A DNA stretch of 6,408 bases from Planctomycetaceae bacterium (GCA_947463775.1 CANHVD010000347.1:1-6408); one strand, 5' to 3'. Numbered from the stretch's first letter, positions 1 through 5,901 are shown. The notes: generated by a model from the letters alone, not told the origin. Numbers and translations: made by a program.

Positions 1-1661
1 AGAAAGCGGCTCCAGAAAAACAGCGAGAAGAACACTGTGGCGAGGATGGCAAAGAATCCTGTTGGCAGATGAAGTTCGATATAGACGCAGATGATACCCA
101 GTGTGATCAGCAGAAATCCGCCAACGCCGGAATTCAGCACGGCAATCAGCGTATCGACCCAGGTACTGGCCACTGGCGTTAAGTTGGCTTTCTCTGAAAT
201 GCTTAGGCGACTTCGCAATTCATCTTCATCATGGCATGGCGCGTCCGCCAGTTGCAGTTCATGAGCACGCTGACCATGGACTGTCAGCAGAATTCCCTTG
301 CGAGATTCCGGAACCATCGGCCCTTGAATCCATTCCTCATTGGCCGCCTGAATTTCAACCTCGGACATATAGGTAACTCGACCATCGGCCTTGTTGGTTA
401 CCTGAAAAACCTCAAGATCTTTATCGATCATCGCCTGAAGCAATGCGGTCGGTCGATTTTTTCGTTTGGCAAGTATCGCCGCGAACTGCAGGAATGGACT
501 GACGATTTTTTCTGGCGCGCGTTCGAATTGTCCGCCCGGTTCAGTGAGTGTGATCACACCGATATCTCCAATCTGAGCATCCGGGTGCATCAGAATCTTA
601 TCGCATCCAAAAGCAATCAACGCGCCGCCACTCCATGCCCCTTTAGGGATCCATGCGACGGTGGTGATCTTTGTTGAATCGAGTTCCGAAAGCGTCAGAG
701 CCAGATGTTCGGCGACGTCCTTATCTCCTCCTGGAGAATCAATCTTCAGGACCAATACATTGCAGCCATCGGCTACCGCGTTGCGGACTTCCCGCTGCAC
801 AAACTCCCCGAGGACGCGATCGATCACACCATTAACGGCGATCACTCGCGGAACAACATCCGCTTTGTTGCGCAATGGTTCGCGCATGGATTCCAGAGGC
901 AGTTCAAAGGCGGCCGCCACTTCAGCTCGATTCTTCGCGGTTCGCAGAACGAGAAAGCCGGCCTTCTCTGAGTCCAGTCCGAGAAAGTTTCCCGGTGAGC
1001 CCGCTTCTTTGATGGTTTCGGTTTTTGAAATCACCACATTCTGATTCTGGAGCACCATCAGTTCCGCGGGCGTCAGGAACCTTTGTTCAACGACGTTCGG
1101 AGATGTCTCCAGGGAAACTCTCAGCAACGCTTCGGACGGATTCATCATCGCCTGAGCAACGCCGCGGGATAGACGACTGTTGCGACGGCGATCAACGAGA
1201 CTCATGACGAAGCTTTGATCTTCTGTCGAAACCGCTTCACCTCGCCCGATGTCTCCCAACGTGGCATCAGGATGCATCACGATATCGTGGCAGGCCAACG
1301 CAAGGATCGCGCGAGTGCCGTCGACGGAACGAGGTACCCAGGCAATCGTCCTGACGCGGCTGACGTCAGACGATGTCAGAAAGCGAACAGCGTCGCTCAC
1401 ATGTCCGAATCCGGCGGTTCCAGGTTCAATCTCCAGGACCAGAAGAGCGTCTCGATTTTCGCGAGTTGCCTGAGCCTGCAGGTCTGTGGCAAGATTCGTC
1501 AGCTCACTGACCATTTGGTCGTTGAGCGGACTTGTTACTGTCAGAAATTGCCCGATTGGTTTTTGTGCGGCTTTCGGTTCGGACTTCTCCTGAGCACTGG
1601 CCATGCCGGCAAATAGACTCAGACCTGCCAGCAGCAACGCAGCCAGAGGAATGTGTCTCAT
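1..1661 (-). CDS. nfeD: NfeD-family ClpP-class membrane serine protease, C-terminus cut by window edge
   Basis: 553 codons are visible and the frame is still open at base 1, so the C-terminus is missing. Residues 1-23 look like a signal peptide (Leu/Ala-rich core, ASA before QE). Two ClpP/crotonase-like domains follow, at about 40-210 and 270-440. The second has the IDSPGG strand (307-312) and a GAWSGGALIA segment with candidate nucleophile Ser344. Lys385 in EKIVS is 41 residues later, which matches the Ser/Lys spacing I recall for archaeal NfeD homologue 1510-N. The first domain aligns (VPRSVDG...HPDATLGD against IPKGAWS...HPDAQIGD) but has Gly115 at the Ser position and no Lys, so it is probably inactive. 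Residues about 501-550 form two or more membrane helices with the NfeD-like ELHLPTGFF turn. The start is supported by GGAG at 1671-1674, 9 bases upstream. Family role: cleavage of hydrophobic or membrane proteins such as stomatin-like partners. The substrate here is unknown. The family call is firm; use of the symbol rests on family membership. Confidence 0.9.
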   Translation of the reverse strand, partial: MRHIPLAALLLAGLSLFAGMASAQEKSEPKAAQKPIGQFLTVTSPLNDQMVSELTNLATDLQAQATRENRDALLVLEIEPGTAGFGHVSDAVRFLTSSDVSRVRTIAWVPRSVDGTRAILALACHDIVMHPDATLGDIGRGEAVSTEDQSFVMSLVDRRRNSRLSRGVAQAMMNPSEALLRVSLETSPNVVEQRFLTPAELMVLQNQNVVISKTETIKEAGSPGNFLGLDSEKAGFLVLRTAKNRAEVAAAFELPLESMREPLRNKADVVPRVIAVNGVIDRVLGEFVQREVRNAVADGCNVLVLKIDSPGGDKDVAEHLALTLSELDSTKITTVAWIPKGAWSGGALIAFGCDKILMHPDAQIGDIGVITLTEPGGQFERAPEKIVSPFLQFAAILAKRKNRPTALLQAMIDKDLEVFQVTNKADGRVTYMSEVEIQAANEEWIQGPMVPESRKGILLTVHGQRAHELQLADAPCHDEDELRSRLSISEKANLTPVASTWVDTLIAVLNSGVGGFLLITLGIICVYIELHLPTGFFAILATVFFSLFFWSRF

Positions 1662-1711
1662 TTGTAATGACTCCACGGAAATTGCTCTAAGGTTGCTGAA
1701 GTGAAACATGC

Positions 1712-1738
1712 GTCGGATTGTAGCAGTTGTCGTCCGAC
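1712..1738. promoter_or_regulatory. Inverted repeat GTCGGA-N15-TCCGAC overlapping the NfeD-gene promoter
   Basis: Perfect 6-bp half-sites lie at 1712-1717 and 1733-1738. Their centres are 21 bp apart, about two helical turns, and they overlap the -10 edge and the spacer of the predicted promoter. This is the geometry of a dimeric repressor operator. It could also form an RNA hairpin if transcribed from further upstream. No regulator is identifiable. Confidence 0.3.
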
Positions 1739-1745
1739 ATGGCCA
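1717..1745 (-). promoter_or_regulatory. Predicted sigma-70-type promoter of the NfeD-family gene
   Basis: Read on the minus strand, TGGCCA (1745-1740, 4 of 6 to TTGACA) and TACAAT (1722-1717, 5 of 6 to TATAAT) are separated by exactly 17 bases. Transcription would start near 1710, giving a leader of about 50 bases before the ATG at 1661. This is a consensus match read by eye and not proof of activity. Confidence 0.4.
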
Positions 1746-2086
1746 AAATCCACGGGTCATTCGTCGTCCGCTCGATAACCCTGGCCTTTGTTTGGGCTCA
1801 AACGTGGACATTCTCACTGTGGATGACAGGAAACGTCAATTGCGGAAAGAATTGCGATTTCTGTTGACGAACAGAAGTTTGAACGGATCGCCGTAGAGTC
1901 GAATGAAACCGTGAAGTGGGTGCTACGAACGGCAATCAAGACAATGGTAAACAGAGAAGGCAGGTCGTGTTCGGCCTCTGTCTTCATGTGTTCTCTTTTG
2001 GCACCGTCTCCCGCAGATTGCCGTCATGCGATCAGAATGGCACGCTGGCGGCGAGGGAAATAGCAGCGATAAGAATGCGGAGACAT

Positions 2087-2545
2087 TCAATCCGGAATCA
2101 GCAAGTCTGAATCACGGAGGAATCGCACGTCGCTCTTGCTGGCGTCGTCATTAGGCTTTTGACTCATTCGCATATTTTCGTCGTTCAACCCGCCATCATC
2201 GATTAGGGGAATCATTTCTGTTGGCTGGATGGGCGAAATCTTTCCGGGCAACGGACTATCTGGACCGAGATGCACTCGGTAGCTGATTCCTGACAGCGAC
2301 AATTGATCGCCCGGAAGCAAAGCTCCGCGGACGACTCGTTGACCGTTGACGCGAGTTCCGTTGGTGCTCCCCAGGTCTCGCAGGTACAGCAGTCCATCCG
2401 TTTTGACGAGAATACAATGCTGCTTGGAGACGTTTGTATGTTCAATGACAAGGTCGCACAGCTTTGAACTGCGACCCACGACCGTAATGGCGCGAGTCAG
2501 TGTGATTGGTGCTCCACCCTGTTTTGGGATCAGTTGTGCCAGCAT
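2087..2545 (-). CDS. FHA-domain protein, 152 residues
   Basis: A single forkhead-associated domain occupies about residues 3-94. Its signature residues are Gly24-Arg25-Ser26 in VVGRSS, Ser40 and His43 in VSKQH, the LRDLGSTNGT segment at 55-64, and Asn67-Gly68. LLPGDQLSLSG at 77-86 is the usual following turn. These residues form the phosphothreonine-binding face in this family, so it probably binds a phosphorylated partner, perhaps a substrate of a Ser/Thr kinase. No kinase is in the window. The tail, about 95-152, is polar and probably disordered, with no signal peptide or membrane segment, so it is predicted cytoplasmic. The start at 2545 was chosen because the ATG is preceded by GGGGA about 9 bases upstream and the FHA domain begins at once. 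The frame is open back to an ATG at 2878, but that 111-residue extension is rich in Cys, His and Arg, has no ribosome binding site and no domain character. Confidence 0.85.
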   Translation of the reverse strand: MLAQLIPKQGGAPITLTRAITVVGRSSKLCDLVIEHTNVSKQHCILVKTDGLLYLRDLGSTNGTRVNGQRVVRGALLPGDQLSLSGISYRVHLGPDSPLPGKISPIQPTEMIPLIDDGGLNDENMRMSQKPNDDASKSDVRFLRDSDLLIPD

Positions 2546-2904
2546 AAAATTTAGTCCCCGTCCGGGATTCTCCACCACATTAAATTCAGTGTACACAGAG
2601 AGTCCAGTTGCAACCGGCTCCTGATTATGCGGTTGAATGTTCCTAAAACAAGGCTTTCCGCAGCTATGGGCATGTTTTTGCCCCGATGAGTGCCAGAGGA
2701 CGCAATCTTTCGTTTCTTTGCGTGACTGGTAGCCTTTACCAAATCGGGGCAACCCTGTTGCCGGGTACAGGCTGGATTCATATGCGCGGGAATTGCAGTG
2801 TGCCGCCAAAATTCTTCCGCGCGGATTTTGAGATGGTGTAGATTCAATCAAAGGGTCGCGGATGTCGAAGCGACGCATAAGAATCGGTTGATTTGGAGTC
2901 CGAG
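2546..2904. other. Divergent intergenic region between the FHA gene and the secreted repeat-protein gene
   Basis: This stretch must carry the promoters for both neighbours unless they are read from further away. I find no convincing -35/-10 pair on either strand. It contains the dyad element at 2668-2762 and a small hairpin GTCGC/GCGAC at 2855-2859 with 2870-2874, just before the plus-strand gene. An open minus-strand frame crosses the whole region, but I judge it non-coding. Confidence 0.5.
2668..2762 (+). other. Candidate structured RNA or regulatory dyad element
   Basis: A perfect 10-bp inverted repeat, TTGCCCCGAT (2678-2687) and ATCGGGGCAA (2743-2752), encloses 55 bases. Inside are ACGCAA/TTGCGT (2700-2705 with 2718-2723) and either TGGTA/TACCA (2727-2731 with 2737-2741), giving a three-way junction, or TGCCAG/CTGGTA (2691-2696 with 2726-2731, one G-U pair), giving a rod. 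The G-U pair favours transcription on the plus strand for the rod. Both arms of the outer stem can instead join local hairpins: GGGCA-TGTTTT-TGCCC at 2668-2683 and GGCAAC-CCT-GTTGCC at 2748-2762. Such mutually exclusive folds suggest a switch in the leader of the gene at 2905 or a small RNA. I recognise no known family and see no U-tract after it. Confidence 0.35.
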
Positions 2905-3315
2905 ATGTTTAAGAAGTTGATGCTGTGTGTAATGGCCGTTGCGTTTGTCCTGACTGCTGCAGAAGTCGGCCAGGCCGGAAACAAGTGCGATACTTGCTGC
3001 GATACTCCGAAGTGCAAGCTCCCTAAGCTTTCATTGCCAAAGCTGAAGATGCCGAAGTTGAAGCTTCCAAAGCTGAACTGCCTGAAGCCAAAATGTGATT
3101 CTTGCGAACCAAAGTGCTGCGAGCCAGCATGTGCCGCACCAGCATGCGAAACCCCAGCTTGCGGAACACCGGCTTGTGGTACGCCTGCCTGCGGAGAATC
3201 GGGCGCTGCTTGTGCAGCAGCCAGCACGACTCCTGCACCGGCTGCAGCGGCTCCTGCACCAGCCGAAGCAGCACCTGCTGCTCCATCGCCATCTGCTGCT
3301 GACGCTCAAAAATAG
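2905..3315 (+). CDS. Secreted Cys/Pro/Lys-rich pentapeptide-period repeat protein, 136 residues
   Basis: Residues 1-24 are a clear signal peptide (MFKK, hydrophobic core, GQA before GN) with no lipobox. The mature part has four zones: a CDTCCDTPKC cluster at 28-37; four xPKLx units at 39-58 (Pro at 40, 45, 50, 55); a Cys-dense stretch at 59-98 that ends in five PAC units (Pro at 74, 79, 84, 89, 94); and an Ala/Pro tail at 101-136. Fifteen of 112 mature residues are Cys, so disulfide cross-linking or metal binding outside the cytoplasm is plausible. The PKL section is strongly basic. No enzyme domain is visible. Planctomycete walls were classically described as proteinaceous and rich in cystine and proline, so an envelope structural role is an inference worth holding loosely. 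The ATG at 2905 has GGAG at 2895-2898, 6 bases upstream. An in-frame TTG at 2893 would overlap that site. The gene stands alone and is closed by a strong terminator. Lys is AAG in 13 of 15 codons, which may fit high expression. Confidence 0.85.
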   Translation: MFKKLMLCVMAVAFVLTAAEVGQAGNKCDTCCDTPKCKLPKLSLPKLKMPKLKLPKLNCLKPKCDSCEPKCCEPACAAPACETPACGTPACGTPACGESGAACAAASTTPAPAAAAPAPAEAAPAAPSPSAADAQK

Positions 3316-3344
3316 TCCGATAATTTTGGTCTGAAACTACTAAG

Positions 3345-3377
3345 AAGCTCGATCGTTTTTCGCGATCGAGCTTTTTT
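3345..3377 (+). terminator. Rho-independent terminator of the secreted repeat-protein gene
   Basis: A perfect 11-bp stem, AAGCTCGATCG (3345-3355) with CGATCGAGCTT (3363-3373), has a 7-base loop and runs into six T at 3372-3377. It lies 29 bases after the stop codon of the preceding gene and isolates that gene from the operon that follows. Confidence 0.9.
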
Positions 3378-3401
3378 CGTTACAATGCGGCGGCAAAGCT
3401 C

Positions 3402-3430
3402 TTGAGATTTTCGTCTTGCACAACTTTAGT
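3402..3430 (+). promoter_or_regulatory. Predicted sigma-70-type promoter of the small protein/TatD operon
   Basis: TTGAGA (3402-3407, 5 of 6) and TTTAGT (3425-3430, 4 of 6) are separated by 17 bases, just after the preceding terminator. Transcription would start near 3437, leaving a leader of about 57 bases before the ATG at 3494. A start at 3416 or 3443 would then lie upstream of the transcript or at its very edge. Confidence 0.45.
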
Positions 3431-3493
3431 CAGGATCAGACCGTGGCTGAAACGGGTTTTTCCTGTCCGCAGACTCGCGAACAGGTGATCAAT

Positions 3494-3760
3494 ATGTACT
3501 TTCTGGAACATCGTGCGAAACTGCTGGACGTCGCCGCATTTCTCGATCGTCTGGACCGCGCTCGTCCAACCGCATCAAACGTGGACTTTCGTGAAGCCGC
3601 TCTGAACGAAGCCGTGCGAATTCTCGTCGATGGTCAGCCTCAACGAGCCAAACGGATTCTTGATCTGCTGAGTGACTCAACAACCGAGATTCCTCAGTCA
3701 GCACACGGGATGAAGGGTGCATCGGGAGCAGTTCGAGGAAACTCCGGAGGTGCATCGTGA
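3494..3760 (+). CDS. Small protein of unknown function, 88 residues, first gene of the TatD operon
   Basis: I do not recognise this family. The first 65 residues look largely helical, with a striking amphipathic run HRAKLLDVAAFLDRLDRA at 6-23 and a second helix around 34-64. Residues about 66-88 are Gly/Ser/Ala-rich and probably disordered. There is no signal peptide or membrane segment. The ATG at 3494 was chosen because AGGTGA (3483-3488) lies 5 bases upstream and the predicted promoter supports it. In-frame alternatives are GTG 3443 (AGGA, 7 bases upstream) and TTG 3416. Its stop overlaps the start of the TatD-family gene by four bases, so the two are almost certainly co-translated and may act together. 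By position it resembles EboA, which precedes EboB in ebo clusters, but it is much shorter than EboA proteins as I know them and shows no similarity I can see. Confidence 0.75.
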   Translation: MYFLEHRAKLLDVAAFLDRLDRARPTASNVDFREAALNEAVRILVDGQPQRAKRILDLLSDSTTEIPQSAHGMKGASGAVRGNSGGAS

Positions 3761-4563
3761 AGTATATCGATCCACATGTTCACATGGTGTCCCGCACAAC
3801 CGATGACTATCAGCGCATGGCGCTGGCCGGATGCATCGCGATCACGGAACCCGCGTTCTGGGCTGGTTTTGATCGTTCATCGGCACAGGGTTTTTTCGAC
3901 TACTACCGACAACTGACCGAATACGAACCGCGCCGCGCCGCGTTGTTTGGCATTCAGCATTTTACGTGGCTGTGCATCAATCCTAAGGAAGCCGATGATC
4001 CCGGATTTGCGCGGGAAGTTATCGCTTTGATACCGGACTTCCTGAAGTGCGACAACGTGCTGGGAATCGGTGAGATCGGTCTGAATAAGAACACAAAGAA
4101 TGAAAAGATCATTCTGGAAGAGCAGATCGCACTGGCTGAAAAGTACAATCAGTTGGTTCTTGTTCACACGCCTCATCTTGAGGACAAACGCAAAGGCACT
4201 CGATTGATCATGGATGCGTTGAGCGCCAGCAAGATCGATCCGGGGCGAATTCTGATCGACCATGTCGAAGAGCATACTGTCGCGGAAGTGCTGGACCGAG
4301 GATTCTGGGCCGGGATGACATTGTACCCGGATACCAAGATGACGCCTCAGCGAGCCACAGATGTGATCGAGATGTACGGTTCGGAACGGATCTGGATGAA
4401 CTCCGCGGGTGACTGGGGTTGCAGCGACCCGCTTGCTGTTCCGAAGGCCCGCATTGAAATGTCTCGACGTGGGCACCACATGAGTCTTATCGACAAAGTG
4501 ACTCTTGATAATCCGCGGACGTTTCTTAGCCAATCAGAGAAGTTTGTGCTGAAGGCCGAGTGA
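3757..4563 (+). CDS. TatD-family metal-dependent hydrolase, EboB-like
   Basis: 268 residues, a normal length for a TatD-type TIM-barrel amidohydrolase. Candidate metal ligands are all present: His7 and His9 in DPHVHM, Glu106 in GIGEIGLN, His137 in LVHTPH, His169 in LIDHVEEH and Asp219 in NSAGDWG. The surrounding text, such as RTTDDYQRMALAGC near the start, EPAFW at 31-35, WAGMTLYPDTK at 184-194 and the C-terminal DNPRTFLSQSEKF, resembles the EboB branch more than DNA-processing TatD. EboB belongs to ebo gene sets linked in cyanobacteria and pseudomonads to metabolite export; its reaction is not settled. No other ebo gene (prenyltransferase, dehydroquinate-synthase-like or TIM-barrel partner) is in the window. 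Translation starts at GTG 3757 with GGAGGT at 3746-3751, overlapping the preceding stop as GTGA. There is no signal peptide, so it is predicted cytoplasmic. The fold is certain; the EboB assignment rests on remembered motifs. Confidence 0.9.
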   Translation: MKYIDPHVHMVSRTTDDYQRMALAGCIAITEPAFWAGFDRSSAQGFFDYYRQLTEYEPRRAALFGIQHFTWLCINPKEADDPGFAREVIALIPDFLKCDNVLGIGEIGLNKNTKNEKIILEEQIALAEKYNQLVLVHTPHLEDKRKGTRLIMDALSASKIDPGRILIDHVEEHTVAEVLDRGFWAGMTLYPDTKMTPQRATDVIEMYGSERIWMNSAGDWGCSDPLAVPKARIEMSRRGHHMSLIDKVTLDNPRTFLSQSEKFVLKAE

Positions 4564-4885
4564 ACTCGGTTGAGCGACAGATGCCGCATGGTTTGCTTTG
4601 CATCAAATGTGCAGGGATTAAGCCACTGTCTGGCTGCCTCTGTTGATCTAATCACCAGAGGTTCCCTGTCATGAACTGCGGACGATGTGAGAATGATTGT
4701 GCGTTTGTTGTGACCATGGCCAAGCGGCCATGACCGTTCTTGAGGAAAAGGCTGGCTAATCACGTTCCTCTGCAGCATCAAACGGAATCGCGTTTCCTAA
4801 CGCACAGGAATGTTCAAGAATAATTTCTGATGGCCAAAGTGCCGGGGTTTCTTTTTCTCATACGTTGCTTTCGGGCTGTTATCGA
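4564..4885. other. Intergenic region before the pseudouridine synthase gene, no gene seen
   Basis: About 320 bases with no credible reading frame. It holds a perfect hairpin CATGGCC-AAGC-GGCCATG at 4715-4732, not followed by a T-run, and a weaker one AAACG/CGTTT at 4780-4784 with 4791-4795. AATAAT at 4819-4824 matches a -10 box at 5 of 6 and would give a leader of about 55 bases, but I find no acceptable -35 partner. No clear terminator for the TatD gene is visible. Confidence 0.5.
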
Positions 4886-5893
4886 ATGTCCACTCAGCAG
4901 TTCACAATCACCTCAGAAACTGCGGGTGCCGTTTTAGGCGCTTTAAGAAAGCATGTGGAGAATCTGCCCTGGTCTGCTGCTCGAAAGCACATGGAGGGCC
5001 GCAGGATTTCAGTCAATGGAATTCTGTGCGTGGATGAGGGGCGAAGAGTTGTTGCGGGGGATGTGATCGAACTTCGCCACCAGCCGTTGCCTCCTCCACC
5101 ACGGGACGATGACGTTCGAATTCTGCATCTCGATGAACATCTTGTGGTCGTGGACAAGCCCGCCGGAATGTTATCTCTGCGACATCCCGGCGACGTCAAG
5201 TGGCGACAGGAAAGAAAAGATCTTCAGCCGTCGCTGGAGGAGTGTTTGCATCGCCTGATTCCGCGTCGGCGAATCGCGAGTTCTCCGCAGAGCAATCATG
5301 AGTTATTGGCGGTCCACAGAATCGATCGAGAAACCAGTGGCATTTTGGTCTTCGCACGCACAGAGACGGCTCAGCAGGGGCTGATCGACCAATTTGCCAC
5401 GCATTCTGCAGTGCGAAAATATCTGTGTGTGATCCCGGGAAAGCTGCCTGCACAAACGATTGAGTCGTATCAGATTCGGGATCGTGGCGATGGTTTACGG
5501 GGCAGTTCAGATCGACCGGCGGACGGGCAAAGAATGGTGACGCATATTCGTTCTTTGCGTCAGTTGGGCGAGTATTCTGAACTGGAATGTCGTCTGGAAA
5601 CAGGGCGAACGAATCAGATCAGAATCCATCTGGCCGAAAAGAGTCATCCAATTTGCGGTGACGTCAAGTATCGAGGTCCTTTGGGGCAGCCTCCCGTTGC
5701 GGATCTTAGTCAGGCTCCGCGATTAGCGTTGCACGCGACTCAACTGGGTTTTATTCATCCGGTGACTCAGGAAGTTCATGATTATCAGTTACCCTGGCCA
5801 AAAGATATTCAGGGTTTGATTCGTCGTCTTTCCACCGTACGCGTGGAGGGCCCGGAGTCATCGAGGGTCAAAGGACGGAAGAGTCAGCGGTAA
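4886..5893 (+). CDS. RluA-family RNA pseudouridine synthase with N-terminal S4-like domain
   Basis: 335 residues, typical for RluA/RluD-type enzymes, which convert specific uridines in rRNA or tRNA to pseudouridine in the cytoplasm. An S4-like RNA-binding segment lies at about 8-65 (ARKHMEGRRISVNG, then VVAGDVIEL). The catalytic domain starts near 76 with VVVDKPAGML. HRIDRETSG at 144-152 is the signature loop, with catalytic Asp147. GRTNQIRIHL at 240-249, SHPICGD at 253-259 and YRG are the other expected motifs. About 45 residues between DKPAG and HRIDR, including a basic stretch, are longer than in minimal members. The C-terminal 20 residues are basic. Which uridine it modifies cannot be told from sequence. 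The ATG was chosen because the S4-like domain begins directly after it. An in-frame TTG at 4865 would add seven residues. Neither start has a clear Shine-Dalgarno sequence. It converges with the next gene, 8 bases away. Confidence 0.93.
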   Translation: MSTQQFTITSETAGAVLGALRKHVENLPWSAARKHMEGRRISVNGILCVDEGRRVVAGDVIELRHQPLPPPPRDDDVRILHLDEHLVVVDKPAGMLSLRHPGDVKWRQERKDLQPSLEECLHRLIPRRRIASSPQSNHELLAVHRIDRETSGILVFARTETAQQGLIDQFATHSAVRKYLCVIPGKLPAQTIESYQIRDRGDGLRGSSDRPADGQRMVTHIRSLRQLGEYSELECRLETGRTNQIRIHLAEKSHPICGDVKYRGPLGQPPVADLSQAPRLALHATQLGFIHPVTQEVHDYQLPWPKDIQGLIRRLSTVRVEGPESSRVKGRKSQR

Positions 5894-5901
5894 TCCCAAC
5901 G

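Larger units (their letters stand above)
1662..2086. other. Intergenic region between the FHA gene and the NfeD-family gene, no gene seen
   Basis: About 425 bases. Plus-strand frames at 1708-1896 and 1916-2110 lack ribosome binding sites and recognisable protein features, so I do not call them. Besides the promoter and dyad near its left end, it contains a 7-bp direct repeat AATTGCG at 1838-1844 and 1850-1856 (12-base period) and a short hairpin GTTTG-GGCT-CAAAC at 1790-1803. No U-tract terminator is visible for the FHA gene. Confidence 0.55.

Noticed and set aside
231..1616. Several plus-strand reading frames of 60-148 codons across the left part
   Set aside because: They lie antisense to the NfeD-family gene, which has a signal peptide, two aligned domains and membrane helices. 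The plus-strand frames have no ribosome binding sites or domain features.
1708..2110. Two plus-strand frames of 62 and 64 codons in the intergenic gap
   Set aside because: No ribosome binding site, composition unlike protein, and the first begins inside the predicted promoter and dyad of the opposite-strand gene.
2680..2690. CCCCGATGAG resembling a hammerhead ribozyme CUGAUGAG core
   Set aside because: The core differs at the second base and no GAAA strand or cleavage-site arrangement follows in the right place.
2678..2752. tRNA or known riboswitch (c-di-GMP-I, fluoride, glycine)
   Set aside because: There is no T-loop or acceptor-stem geometry for a tRNA, and none of the conserved cores of those riboswitches could be found on either strand.
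2551..2847. Minus-strand frame of 98 codons in the divergent intergenic region
   Set aside because: It has no ribosome binding site or recognisable feature, overlaps the dyad element, and competes with the equally doubtful extension of the FHA frame.
2844..3309. Minus-strand frames with apparent repeats such as GVPQAGVPQAG opposite the secreted protein gene
   Set aside because: The repeats are the antisense shadow of the PAC array. The plus strand has the signal peptide, ribosome binding site and terminator.
3877..4533. Minus-strand frame of 218 codons
   Set aside because: It is antisense to the TatD-family hydrolase, whose metal ligands and ribosome binding site make the plus strand the coding one.
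4715..4732. Hairpin CATGGCC-AAGC-GGCCATG as a terminator for the TatD operon
   Set aside because: It is about 150 bases past the stop codon and is not followed by a T-run on either strand.
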